Assembly: GCA_030710605.1 (NCBI GenBank)
Contig: CP092879.1
Location: 19,254,702 to 19,318,701 of the forward strand
Direction: 5' to 3'
Length of the DNA stretch: 64,000 nt
DNA from: Cordylochernes scorpioides
Taxonomy: Eukaryota > Arthropoda > Arachnida > Pseudoscorpiones > Chernetidae
Under the pieces are notes generated by a model. The model ran no database searches, had not been told where the DNA came from, and was given only the letters and a program-made list of their open reading frames with translations. This document shows positions 11,482 to 22,269 of the stretch, piece after piece. The translations under genes were made by a program, and so were the position numbers. The first letter of the stretch is position 1; each line of letters begins with the position of its first letter.

Positions 11482-12104
11482 CTTACAAGGTTAAACCAGT
11501 CAATAATAAGACAACTATAAATTTAGGTAGCACCTAGAATATCTCTTTATTTATCACATCAAAGTTTAAAGCATGTGGGGTATTTAGTGTATCAAAATAC
11601 AAATGTTTTATAGTACATAATATTTTAACACAAAGCAATAACGCGCCATCTATACATATAAAATAAAAGGATTTAAAAGCGCGAATGTTTCTTTTATACA
11701 TAAAACGAACTTCTACTGTCCTTACTGCGATGTCCGTAGTTTACTTGAAAACCATTCCTAAGATTCCATCCTTCAGTGTAGCATATAAAAGCTGAATGAT
11801 CCAATACAGTATTAGAGCTCTGAGAAGCGGTCTGGTGGATTAAATTGGCGAAACCGCTGGGAGGGTTCACCACTGATGAGCCAAGCCCTCCCAATATATT
11901 TTTTCATCGCAGTAAGGACAGTAGAAGTTCGTTTTATGTATAAAAGAAACATTCGCGCTTTTAAATCCTTTTATTTTATACATAATATTTTATAGTAATA
12001 ATCTGTTTTATAAAAATAAATAAATGTATAATTTAACTTTTAAATATATTAAAAATAATTTTATAAATAATTTTAAAAATACGCGCATTAATCATGATGC
12101 AACA
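11393..12104 (-). repeat. 5' LTR of element A, with inserted foldback repeat
   Basis: It matches the 3' LTR at 6524-6870 in two blocks, 11393-11625 and 11979-12104. The interruption is a foldback repeat. The inner LTR end lies 89 bases downstream of the gag ATG. Confidence 0.87.
11626..11978 (+). mobile_element. Foldback repeat inserted in LTR, 12-bp target duplication
   Basis: The 353-bp insert has arms of about 75 bases (TTTAAAAGCGCGAATGTTTC with its inverse) and the family core at 11830-11900. It starts TAACACAAAGC and ends CCTTTTATTTTA. The 12-base TACATAATATTT flanks both sides (11614-11625 and 11979-11990) and occurs once in the other LTR, which is the empty site. No ORF is present, and the superfamily is unassigned. 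Confidence 0.85.
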
Positions 12105-12423
12105 ATTTATGGAAACCTTTTGTTGGATCGTGAAATGGTTCAAGATATAACACTAGGCAACTCTACATTGTTGATTTACAATATAAAGCTTGTTTCTCGA
12201 CTAACTTTTGGCATCCGAATCTTTAAAAACTCCTTTTTTTCTATCTTTCAAATTAACCTTCAAGCTACAGGACAACTTTCTTATGCATTCTATAGCAAAA
12301 ATAAATCGACGCAGCAAGAAGTTGTCCGACTTGGAAAAAAATTGATGTATGTGAAGAGCATGTATAGACGGAAAAGATTATTAAAATTCCAGAACAATTA
12401 ATTATTTTATTATATAGTTTTAT

Positions 12424-13030
12424 CGTCACAAATTGAGAAAGTCAATATATTGTTGGACCACTTACTGGCCTGGATGCAGGCTGCCACCTGGCGTGTCATG
12501 GACTGGTAAAGATTCAGGATGGTGTGCTGTGGATTTCTTGCCAAATTGTCTCCAGTTGTCAGGCTAAATAGTCGACATTCCGGGATGGTTACAATCTCCT
12601 TACCATCACGTTCCAGATGTGTTCTATGGGTGAGAGATTAGACGACCTTGCTGGCCACGGAAGAGTTCAGCAAGATAAAAGACAATCCATAGTAACACGT
12701 GCCGTGTGTGGCCGGACATTATCTTGTTGAGAAGCCCTGGGTTATGTAAGAGGAACGAAAACAAAACAGGCCGTAGAATTCTATCTACGTACCATTGTGC
12801 TGTCAGGGTGTCAGGAATGATTGCCAATGGGTTCTGATATCTAGTGAAATGTCACCCCAGACCATAACGCCCTATTGTGAACCTGTATGGTGTGCCACGC
12901 CGAATATTGAGTCTAGAACACTCGCGCTGGATACGCAATTCAGATGGAGCTCTTGATTTGAATAAATCGGCCATCAAATTTCAATCCTTTGGATGTTTGG
13001 TCGAAACGTCTTTGTATACGTATTTTCATA
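12424..13030 (-). pseudogene. Decayed Tc1-type transposase
   Basis: Minus-strand reading in several frames recovers GVMVWGDIS, TAQWYVDRILRPVL, HPIEHIWNVMVRRL and a tail like the intact Tc1 C-terminus (RQVAACIQA). Many stops and shifts are present and the 5' half is missing. A mariner element begins at its upstream end. Confidence 0.75.
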
Positions 13031-13032
13031 TA

Positions 13033-14345
13033 CGAGGTGTGTTCAAAAAGTATCGCGACCTTTGTGTTTTTTCAAAAATTATTTATTTATTCATGAATAC
13101 CTATTTTGTCCCCTTCAAAGTAATCCCCATGAGATATTATACACTTGTGCCAACGGTTTTTCCAATCTTCGAAGCACTTCAAAAAATCACTTTTTAAAAT
13201 CTTTTTCAGCTCCTCCTTCGATGCCGTCTTTATCTCGTCAAGCGTAGCGTAACGTCGTCCTTTCATGGGCCTCTTCAGTTTAGGGAACAAGAAAAAGTCA
13301 CAGGGGGGCAGATCTGGGGAATACGGTGGCTGCGGCATCATTAGTGTGTTGTTTTTGGCCAAAAAGTCGCGCACAAGCAACGATGTGTGAGCAGGGGTGT
13401 TATCGTGGTGCAAAAACCAATTTTTGTTCTTCCACAAATCCGGGCGTTTCTGGCGGATTGCTTTGCGCATAACTTGCAGGTAATATTCCTTATTGACCGT
13501 TCTACCCTGTGGCAAGAACTCATGATGCACCACGCCCCTGCAATCGAAGAAAACTGTCAGCAAAACTTTCACATTCGACCGAACTTGGCGCGCTTTTTTC
13601 GGTCTTGGTTCCTGCGGCAGCTTCCATTGAGATGATTGAGATTTGGTTTCCACGTCATAACCATAAACCCACGCTTCGTCACCAGTTATGACCCTTTGGA
13701 GCAAATTTGGGTCGTCGCGGACAGAGTTTAACATCTCATTAGCAATGTTCATGCGATGCTGTTTTTGGTCGCAATTGAGCAATTTTGGTACGAATTTCGC
13801 GGCGACCCGTCTCATGCCCAAATCATTGATAAAAATCGAATGGCACGAGCCAATCGATATGTTTAGGTCCTCAGCAACTTCTCTAACGGTGATTCGACGA
13901 TTGGCCAATATCATTTTCTCCACTTCATTAATTTTTTCGTCTGTTGTTGAAGTGCTCGGGCGTCCGGCACGCTCTTCGTCGTTCACATCTTCTCGGCCTT
14001 CTGAGAACATTTTGTACCACCGATAAACGTTGCTTCGGTCCAAGGTAGCTTCTCCGTATGCCACAGTCAACATTCGGAATGCATCCGCGCACTTAATTTC
14101 GTTTTTCACACAAAATTTGATACAGGTTCTTTGATCCATTTTTTTTAATAGGTAAAAATCGAAGACGATCCAAAACACCTGCAAGCAAAGCAGCTGTCAA
14201 CAATTAAGTGAACATTCAAAATGGCCGAGCTTGTCGGCATAAGTGAGAGACATGAGTACCAACATAAAGCCACAAAATGATCGAAATTCGAATATACGTA
14301 ACCCGTGAAAATTCAAAGGTCGCGATACTTTCTGAACACACCTCG
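13033..14345 (-). mobile_element. Complete mariner element, copy 1
   Basis: Terminal inverted repeats begin CGAGGTGTGTTC, continuing with an AAAAAGTATCGCGACC block. They are flanked by TA on both sides. The element is 1313 bp with one open transposase frame and is near-identical to the copy at 27123-28446. Confidence 0.93.
13087..14139 (-). CDS. Mariner transposase, copy 1, intact frame
   Basis: The start is taken at MDQRTCIK (ATG at 14139, inside the left repeat of the minus strand) rather than an upstream codon in the repeat. Two helix-turn-helix regions occupy the first about 110 residues (NVYRWYKMFSEGREDVNDEE, ITVREVAEDLNISIG). The DD34D triad is visible as VITGDEAWVY, FLHHDNTPAHTS and YSPDLPPCDFF. 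Relative to copy 2 it lacks three residues just after LQVMR, an in-frame deletion. Cut-and-paste transposition at TA is the expected role. The deletion lies between the first and second D, so activity is uncertain. Confidence 0.92.
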   Translation of the reverse strand: MDQRTCIKFCVKNEIKCADAFRMLTVAYGEATLDRSNVYRWYKMFSEGREDVNDEERAGRPSTSTTDEKINEVEKMILANRRITVREVAEDLNISIGSCHSIFINDLGMRRVAAKFVPKLLNCDQKQHRMNIANEMLNSVRDDPNLLQRVITGDEAWVYGYDVETKSQSSQWKLPQEPRPKKARQVRSNVKVLLTVFFDCRGVVHHEFLPQGRTVNKEYYLQVMRKAIRQKRPDLWKNKNWFLHHDNTPAHTSLLVRDFLAKNNTLMMPQPPYSPDLPPCDFFLFPKLKRPMKGRRYATLDEIKTASKEELKKILKSDFLKCFEDWKNRWHKCIISHGDYFEGDKIGIHE

Positions 14346-14433
14346 TAAATCGGAGAATCACTCTTTTTAACATTAAAATTAACAAGTAGGTCTTCAAATT
14401 AAAGATACTTCGGCCAGTAAATCTTTTTTATTA

Positions 14434-14474
14434 CCTCAACTTTTCGACAAAAATCTTTTGTCCTCGTCAGGAGC
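14434..14474 (-). ncRNA. Hammerhead ribozyme motif, cleavage box decayed
   Basis: On minus: CTC, CTGACGA, a 7-bp stem II (GACAAAA / TTTTGTC), GAAA, then AGTT instead of the CGTC of the partner arm. Loss of the C-G pair in stem III makes cleavage doubtful. Confidence 0.6.
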
Positions 14475-14555
14475 AAACAAAATTTAAAACATTTGGCAAG
14501 GAGTTAAAAATTATTTTTAAGTTTTAACTCTTTGCCAAATGTGTTAATTTATGTT

Positions 14556-14597
14556 TGCTCCTGACGAGGACAAAAGATTTTTGTCGAAACGTCGAGG
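14556..14597 (+). ncRNA. Hammerhead ribozyme, type I, minimal stem III
   Basis: CTGACGA at 14560-14566, stem II GACAAAA / TTTTGTC with a GAT loop, GAAA at 14586-14589, then C-GTC with cleavage expected after 14593. Stem I can pair GAG (after the site) with CTC (before CTGACGA). All core nucleotides are canonical. Confidence 0.78.
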
Positions 14598-14649
14598 TAA
14601 TAAAAAGATTTACTGGCCGAAGTATCTTTAATTTGAAGAACCATGAATG

Positions 14650-15040
14650 CCGGCCAGGCAGCCTCTATCTTTACGATAACCAGTAGGTGTATAGATGAAG
14701 ATACACTATGCATTATGGTATTCAAAGCATATTCAGACAAAACCAAATTCAACTAGTTCAAACTAATTTACATTATTCCAATCCATTACTTACAATTCAG
14801 TGATGCGGAGTCAATCTCGAATCTTCCTGCTTCTTTCATGGACAACTGTATATGGCATGGGTAGGTTCCTATGAATAATTTATTTATGTACAAGGAAAAG
14901 AAACTTTAAATATATTGTCTACCAACAAATACTTAAGCAAATGCAAAATGTCAATTATTATACGAATTAAGGAAGATCGCCTTCCATATTATGAACTTGA
15001 AGATGAAGGTTTATAAAATTATTGAAAGCTGCGTTGGATC
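14650..15040. other. No gene seen
   Basis: AT-rich sequence between a palindrome and a tandem array. No feature recognised. Confidence 0.5.
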
Positions 15041-15043
15041 TTG

Positions 15044-15505
15044 ATCTTGTATCCAAGAGATTCCATGCGGCTTATGTCGAGAGCCAGATTTTGCAGCTCT
15101 GGTGCCATCCAAGATATCCCATGCAGCTTTTTCCGAGAGCCAGATCTTTCGGTTCTGGGGTCATCCAAGAGATTCCATGAGCTTTTGCCGAGAGCCAGAT
15201 CTTTCGGCTCTGGGGTCATCCAAGAGATTCCATGCAGCTTTTGCCGAGAGCCAGATCTTTCGGCTATGGTGCCATCCAAGAGATTCTATGCAGCTTTTGC
15301 CGAGAGCCAGATCTTTCGGCTCTGGGGCCATCCAAGAGATTCCATGCAGCTTTTGCCGAGAGCCAGATCTTTCGGCTCCGGGGCCATCCAAGAGATTCCA
15401 TGCAGCTTTTGCCGAGAGCCAGATCTTTCGGCTCCGGGGCCATCCAAGAGATTACATGCATCCTATATCGAGAGTCAGATCTTGCAGCTCTAGTGCCACT
15501 TAAGA
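15044..15505. repeat. 56-bp tandem repeat, about 8 units
   Basis: The unit starts near CATCCAAGAGATTCCATGC and contains GAGAGCCAGATCTTTCGGC. Successive unit starts at 15106, 15162, 15217, 15273, 15329 and 15385 give a period of 56, with one 55-base unit. End units are more diverged. Because 56 is not a multiple of three, the long ORFs across it rotate through frames and are by-products. Confidence 0.9.
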
Positions 15506-15509
15506 GGTT

Positions 15510-17850
15510 CTATTCAATGTCGGGGACAAATTTTACGGGCTTGGCGCCGTCTTCTTTATTGTCCCATGCAATAAACGGTCTTCACGCATTGTGTGCTCCA
15601 ATTTTTCATGGAAAATTATATTAATATCCATTTTAAATAGCACCCATAACAATAATATTCATTCAATATTGAATCAATGAAAATTTTGACTTCACATTTT
15701 CTTTTTTATCCAGAGCAATATATAAATATATATTCAATAGGTCTTAACACAAATATTTTGATACACAATAATATTGAGAGCACGTTTTTGCAATTAAAAC
15801 ATTGAGCTATTTCTTTGAAACTTAATACCAAGCATATCTAATCATAGCAAGTTAAAATAGTAAAAAAAAATCCAGAAAATCTGTTGTAGTGACAATTACA
15901 ATTAGAGGATTCTTTGGATAGTAAAGTGCTTCAGTGAAAATTTTCTTCAAAATATATCGCCCCAAGTAGTTTCATTTGTTCCTGAAATCGTATCATTTAT
16001 ACAATATATTTCGATCATAATAGGGAGAGGTTGAATGATATAAAGTTATTAATTGGTTATCCTGGCTTCATCAAAATTATTGTCATAAAATAAGCTTAAT
16101 ATTAGCTTCGTATTCTTGTATAAAGAGTTATTATTTCTTTGGTAGTGGGCGGAATTTTGTCAGCACACTTCGTTTCATAAGCACAATACAGATTTTGTTA
16201 GTGAAAGGTAATTTGCGCTGGGCCTGATGTGGTCTGCAAGAGGCAAGGCACGCCCGCGCGAGAAAAATATGCTGTTTTTCGTAAAAGCACGCCCGCGCGA
16301 GGAAAAGAAAACAGTTTGTTCTTTGATTTGATTTGTTTGCTTTTGTATACAAAGTTGATCCTCTTTAAATATATATTATCACCTTTGCTTGAGACCATTT
16401 TAATCTAAACGAACCAACATCATAGTGCACCAATCTAAAAGTGTACAACGAACAGATTTGATTCTGTGTTTATCACTACTGTTTTGACACAGCTTTAGTT
16501 TCATCCAAATTAGTCTTCAAATCAGTTTGCTCTTTATTCAATCGGGGGTTATATTGTAAATTTTAGTTGCCGCCTTCGCTTTCTCCTTGTTGAAGGAATC
16601 CGTCAAAAGGCGTTACCGAACCATAAACTTGACCAATTATGAACTCCGTAATGATATTTTGAGAACAACAAGTTAAATGAAATTGGACTGAGATGCATAT
16701 GTAAATATTGTAAAGTGGTTGACAAGCTATCCGAGAAGCCAAGATTCCAGAGTAAAGTTGGGGAAAGATGGGTGGATTAGGCCCATGTGTGAGGGAACAG
16801 GCGCCAAAGCAGCATTCCAGTGTAGAGGAGAACGGACAGGCTGGTGACATCTGCGGCGAGGGGAAGACGCGGCAAGTTGCCTCCGGGCGTTGGATGATCC
16901 TGCAAGACGGTGCCAGAAGAGTCTGACATCGAAGCGGCCTACAAGGCGGTGTAGTCCCAGCTGGGCATGTATAGTGTGGAGCTGGACGTTTCACAAGAGT
17001 GACATCCACGGTGCCAAGGATCCTTCTGACGGGGAAGTAGAAGGCAAGTCCCACTTATTGTACTCCTTCTGTTCAGTGCGTCATATAATAAAGCGCTAAC
17101 TTTTTCTGCATCCCTTATGAACCCACGTGTGTTATCTTTGTACCATCCTGATCAGACAAAGAACATGAGCAGCGTCTGGATACGACGTAACAATATTGTG
17201 GGAAAATTCAAGAAAAATATCATTTTTTCGCTATACATAGTCTTTTTTTTTTTCTTATAATAATGATTTCTTGGGGTCTTTTGCCCGCGGAAATAGATAT
17301 TTTTGATAGAATTTTGGCCATTCATAATTCATAAAACTTGATGGTAGTGGTATTCATAATCCATTAATTTCAGCACATTGAAATTCTTTTAATCCGCTAT
17401 ATCAGGTGATATATATATATTTAGCAGGTGTGTGTGTGTGTGTGGCACAATGATTGTAAAATAACCCCAATTGAAATAAAGATGAATTCTTTTTAGAAGG
17501 CCTTTTTGCTGCAACTTTCTTCGTGTAAACCTTATTTATCATTAAATAATACTTTGAGAAATAAATAAATATCAAGTACATTCAATGAATCAACACCATT
17601 TCAATAAATTTTAACAACAAGATATATTTAATTGTTGTTATTATCAATCAATATAAAGGATTTTTTAATGTCCTTCATAGAATAATATATTTCATAGTTA
17701 CACTTACACTTTATAAATAAATTTGAAATTTGACCTGTTAAAATAACGGATCAAGAAAACTCTGACTTTGCCGGTCCAAAGCCCGGATATATATATATAT
17801 ATTGCGTATGATATTGTTTTTTACAGCACAATACAACAATGTTGGCAAGT
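15510..17850. other. Dispersed-repeat region without recognised gene
   Basis: Two direct copies of a GC-rich motif (GCACGCCCGCGCGAG) lie at about 16248 and 16289 in AT-rich DNA. At 16985-17020 a GACGTTTCACAAGAGTGACA block matches the repeat family seen at 23015, 32800 and 49220. A TG microsatellite is at about 17429. The ORFs in 16563-17099 cover this repeat and show no family I recognise. Confidence 0.5.
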
Positions 17851-18140
17851 TTCTCTAGAGTGGAATGTCGAGGTGACGATGAAAAAGGAGGAGGGGGAGC
17901 AGTAACAAGCTCGCTAAAAAACCTGGGCTCAGCTGGCCCGGCTGATAGTACCTTGTAAGGTCTCTTGATACAGGATGATCAGCGTCTGTACTCCATGTTA
18001 GGAGCGGCTGCACATGGCGTCTGTTCCTCATGTCAGAGGCGGCCATTTCTTTTGGAGCTAAGTCGGCCTGCTACTGAGTAGTGCTCCCAGTCTTAATGAC
18101 AAAGGCAGACGCACTCTACTTCACCCAGTCATAATGGTTG
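17850..18140 (-). repeat. Dispersed repeat R-MAAS, copy 1
   Basis: Three copies occur in the window (here, 21425-21700 plus, 46010-46310 minus). Shared features are a GTCTGCCTTTGTCATTAAGA block, CGGCCTGC, a short reading frame starting MAASDM, and a proline/leucine-rich end. The copies differ by small indels. I cannot assign a class; a 5' end of a non-LTR element or a SINE are both possible. Confidence 0.7.
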
Positions 18141-19680
18141 TCAAGTCTCAATCTCTACAAGTTTAATACCCTAATATGATTGAGTGAAGATAAGAAAGAA
18201 GAAGAAGTGTGTGTATCAAGAACGACAACCAAACCTAAGCCAGGCGAATGATTTGCCTAATTAAGGCTAAAAGTTCAATTGTATGTGAGAGAGATAACCA
18301 TTTTGTTCCTACATATTTAATAACAAAGGTAAAACATTAGAACATTTCAGGTTGACTTTCGTTCAAGACCTGTTCGTTAAACGACCCAATGTTATAAAGA
18401 TTTAATTTTCACCCAACGGTCTAGCGTCGCTCGGCGGATAATAAAATATTTAGATCCTTTAAAAATAATAAAAATAACTTATATATAACACAGGTCTGCG
18501 AAATTGAAATTTTAGAAAATTTCAAGAGAAGTTTTAAATGATTTGTATGTTATTTGGTGTGCTGATTTTGAGGATGACCTCCATTTTTTCCCATCACATC
18601 AGGCTACAAAGTGGTAAATAATCAAAATATACCAAAATAACAATGTTAAAACTCCTCTCATCATATTATTTTCAATGTTGAATCTGTTGTATTATTTGGA
18701 AGAGAAAGGGTAGGCAAAATAATAGGGGGGGGGGGGTGTGCAAGAAATGTCGCCCCGGGGGGGGGCCTCGGCGTATTATAAAATCAGAAAAAAAGCTGCT
18801 AAGAAATAAGATTAGCAAGTTTTTATTAGGACGGAAAGAAGCTCGTCATTGTTCTAAAACAATGGATGACAACATCGGATCAATCTCATTGTCGGTTACA
18901 GCAATGACTTGATTAAGAATTCAAGACTTGCCGTCCTCCATTTGTTGAACTCCCATTCTACTTTTGTGCCCCGGTTTCAACAAAACTTTCCATCACCTAC
19001 CTGCTAGAAGTTCCGGGGTAACTTGTGTCAGGGCAAGGTACTTAAGTCCTCTCTTTTTATAAAAACCAAGAAATTGAAACGTTGAAAGCCAGAGCGATGT
19101 ACAGTCCACTTCTACTATCCTTTTAGATGATCCCGTCGTTATCTTTTTCAGCGTACAGCGACCTGCAGCTCTTCGGCCAAAGATGGATGACGACGTCCTC
19201 GGGTCGGCCAAGACTTCAATACACAGCTTCTTCCTGAGGGGAGGGGAGTGAGTGAAACTCTTTTGATTTTTTGAAGGAGGACTTTTTGAATTGCACTTTT
19301 TTAGTATTTTTTTCACGATTTAATATCAATAAAATGTTTTAAAATCTCTCAATATCTCTGTGTGTTGAAAAAGGGGAGATGATTAGTACTCCCATGACAA
19401 TGATTGGATGGCCTTCGTACCCAATACAGATACCTGGTTTTTTTTTCTCTCTCTCTCTCGTTAAACCTCATCTCCAAATGGTCAAGAAAGGTCCATTGAA
19501 AAATAATAAACAAATTATATTCCAATTTGCACTCACTGTTGGAGAATGTGACATGGGCGAGAGTCGGTACAGCCATGGAAACATTTCTAATTGACTCAAT
19601 TCCATCGTTGTTTGTGCCGTGCAACCAAACTACCGAATTCTACAATTTAGTTCAAACTCAAAAGAATATTTAATATAATA
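18140..19680. other. No recognised gene; G-tract
   Basis: A run of about 11 G at 18723 and another of about 9 G at 18759 stand out in AT-rich DNA. A minus ORF at 18993-19316 and its neighbours have no motif I recognise. Confidence 0.45.
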
Positions 19681-19689
19681 TACGGAATT

Positions 19690-19925
19690 AGCACGCCATC
19701 TGTATACGAAAATTGAAACTAATCAGCACGAATTTTTTCTTTTAACTATATAAAACAACTTCCTACTCCCCAGTACCATTAATCTGTCGAAACCGCTGGA
19801 GGGTTCACCATTGATGAGTCAGGCCATCCCAATATTCTCCCATCGCTGTAAGAACAGTAGGAGGTTGCTTTATTCGTAAAAATAAAAATCCGCGCGGAGT
19901 AGTTTCAATTTTCATGTACAGTACA
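19690..19925 (+). repeat. Foldback repeat, diverged copy
   Basis: The arms are GCCATCTGTATACGAAAATTG / CAATTTTCATGTACAG-like and the centre is the family core (GTCGAAACCGCTGGAGGG). Considerable decay has occurred. Confidence 0.65.
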
Positions 19926-20234
19926 ATAATATAAAGTATTCAATATTGGCTTACTTTGAACAGATTAGAAGACGGTCTTGATATAAATTAAGACAACTTG
20001 GTTATAGAGAATTTCAACACAACTTATAGTTCAGAATCCCTATATACCATCATTCTTATGAAAGTAGTATAGTCTGGCCATTTTTCCTTCTTCTTTTATT
20101 TATCAAAGAGATGAAATCCTGTTCTACACACGGACCTAGAACGACAGCCAGTCCCAAGTCTTATTGAAAAGTTTTACTTATTCAATACTTTATTATTGTT
20201 ATATACATATATATCAGTACATTATTTTACATGC

Positions 20235-20480
20235 AATTCTGCTGTATTAAAAACTTATGTCTATAGTTTGCTTGAAAACCATTTCTAAGATTCCACCCTT
20301 CATTGCAGCATATGTAAGCAGAATCATCCAATACAGTATTAGAGCTCTAAAAAAGCGGTCTGGTAGATTAAATTGGCGAAACCGCTAGGAGGGTTCAACA
20401 CTGATGAGCCAAGCCCTCCTAATATTTTTTTCATCGCAGTAAGGACAGTAAAAGTTTTTATGTAAATAGTATTATGTAGA
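20235..20480 (+). repeat. Foldback repeat, one arm truncated
   Basis: The core at 20360-20420 is nearly identical to that in the LTR insertion, and ATCGCAGTAAGGACAGTA follows. The left arm is shortened. Confidence 0.7.
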
Positions 20481-20484
20481 TAAA

Positions 20485-21420
20485 CCCATCAAAACACATC
20501 TTTTAGAGGAAAACATTGGTAACCCTTTTAAAAAATAAACTATTATTATTATCAATATTATTTGTAATATCTTTGAGAGTATATTAGCTTAGATTTTAGC
20601 CTAGTTATAAACTTCCCTATAAATATTTACAACACTTTAGTCAAAAATGTATGTAAAGAGGCTAACTTATCATAATAATAATAATCAGCTTGCGTGACGT
20701 GGGAAATTTTTCCTCAACAACACAGTAACAGAATTTCACACATATATAGAGATTATCTGAGTAAAGCACAATTTTAAAAATATATAGGTGATAATTCAAT
20801 GTGTTAAGAAATACGTGTTGTGTGTGTAATTCCAAAAGTTTTCGGATGTGTTTGTGGAAAATGCATTTTTCCAAGATGGCAGCAAACCATGGATGGCTAT
20901 AAAATATGCCATATCATGGAGGAATACATGGAATTATATGAGTAATGGAATTTTTTTATTAGAGCAATAATTTAGACGTAATTGTCATGTAGAGAGAAAT
21001 GACGGAAGGCATGCGTCATACAGGATGATATAGAAGTTTTATTTTTGTTGAATAACCTATCATATAGTTACATATACGCATTACATATGTATATATGGCC
21101 ATCTGCTAGGTGATGGTAGAGTTCAGACCGGGGTCTGTGGCCAAATGACACTCACCACAGATAGTAGGATGGCCTGACGTCCTTTTAAATGGTTGATCTT
21201 ACGTGAACCACCATGATGAACATGACTACCATTGGGATCATTGGGTAGTTGTCTGATAATCTGGGAAGACAGATGAACAAGCATCTATACTTAAGGCTTT
21301 GGTATCAGTTGAGGACGTATAGTCGCTGGCGCCGTATACTAAACAAGAAAATTATAAAATATAATTTCTAAATTTCTTCTTATTTCTTATCTCCACTCAA
21401 ACATGTTGAATTTTGCAACC
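20485..21420. other. No gene seen
   Basis: AT-rich sequence. ORFs here are short and unrecognised. Confidence 0.45.
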
Positions 21421-21424
21421 AACC

Positions 21425-21700
21425 ATAACTAGGTGAAGTATAATGCGTCTGCCTTTGTCATTAAGACTGGGAGCACTACTCAGTAGCAGGCCGACTTAGC
21501 TCCAATATAAAATGGCCGCCTCTGACATGAGCAACAGACGCTATGTGCAGCCGCTCCTAACATGGAGTACACTCATCCTGTATTCCTGGATTAGGAGCCC
21601 TTACAGGATAATATCAGTCGGACCAGCTGAACCCAGGTTTTTTAGCGAGCTTGTTACCGCTCCACCTCCTTCTTTTTCATCGGGGCTTGGGACCAGCAAT
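21425..21700 (+). repeat. Dispersed repeat R-MAAS, copy 2
   Basis: Plus-strand copy of the repeat at 17850 and 46010. The ORF starting at 21512 begins inside this repeat, so that start should not be taken as a host gene start. Confidence 0.7.
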
Positions 21701-21724
21701 GGCGAAGTTATTTCTAAATATGAA

Positions 21725-22156
21725 ACAGTAGAATGTGAGATGAAGTATAAGGCGCCACGTCGTGGTAGCCTCACAAAGTACTTTATAAAAAATCACCCAG
21801 CTAGGACAAAGCTCCGAGAAATTAGAGCAGAATCTACTAGCAAAGGAAAAACTGCTTTTGATGCTTTTCCAGAGTTCCATCGGTCCCAAAGGCCACCCTC
21901 TGCGGTGAAGAAAGCAAGGTGCGTTAATTCGAAGATCTTTGAACTCACTAAGGTAAGTTCTTGCGGGTTTAGCGCACAAAAAGTACTAAGGACTAATACA
22001 CCGAAACGCGTGAACACAAACAATATTTTAAGGCAGAATGCAAAAGGTAATAAATGCACAATAAATTTAGTACTTATATTTTATTCCAGCGTTTATGTGA
22101 GCGGACCAGAATACACATCACCAGACAAGAATCAAGCACAGAGGACGTTTCCACAT
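21725..22156 (+). CDS. Possible two-exon hypothetical gene, unrecognised
   Basis: An open frame runs from the upstream repeat through 21725-21952 (containing MKYKAPRRGSLTKYF and RCVNSKIFELTK) and meets a strong donor GTAAGT at 21953. A pyrimidine-rich acceptor (TTTTATTCCAG) ends at 22087. Splicing there keeps phase 0 and gives a short end RLCERTRIHITRQES...ST before a TAA near 22155. The composition is basic and low in hydrophobics, with no domain I know. The unspliced frame stays open to 22261, so the intron is only one reading. It could equally be a relic of a repeat. The start is unknown. Confidence 0.25.
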
Positions 22157-22269
22157 AACTCTAGGGAAAGAGTCCCTTTACATATACACAAAGCATTTAT
22201 TAAGACGTTAGGTTTATACAGATTCTCCGTACAAGATCCCCAAAATGAGGGAAAAGAATAATACAGCAA

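Larger units (their letters stand above)
6524..12104 (-). mobile_element. Ty3-type LTR retrotransposon A (defective)
   Basis: Order on minus: 5' LTR (11393-12104, enlarged by a foldback insertion), gag, protease, reverse transcriptase, RNase H, integrase, purine tract (AGAGGGGGAAG, about 6871-6881), 3' LTR (6524-6870). Integrase after RNase H is the Ty3 order. LTR ends are TGTTGCA and TGCAAC(A). The two LTRs differ at only a few positions outside the insertion. I find no matching target duplication. A TGG-led primer-binding candidate (TGGTAGAGATGC) follows the 5' LTR by about 3 bases. Several ORF breaks make this copy non-autonomous. Confidence 0.9.
14390..14640. repeat. Palindrome with two head-to-head hammerhead motifs
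   Basis: The left arm (14390-14500) and right arm (14520-14640) are inverted copies around a short spacer of related sequence. Each arm contains a ribozyme motif reading outward. The outer ends read CTTCAAATTAAAGATACTTC and its complement. Confidence 0.85.

Noticed and set aside
11830..11900. Foldback core contains CTGATGAG and CGAAAC, the two hammerhead boxes.
   Set aside because: The order on the strand is GAAA first, CTGATGA second with only 19 bases between, and the cyclic order needed for a hammerhead, even in a tandem or circular RNA, is not met. No room for stems I and III.
15019..15624. Several long ORFs over 15019-15624 on both strands.
   Set aside because: They are read-throughs of a 56-bp tandem repeat in rotating frames, with no start context or family.
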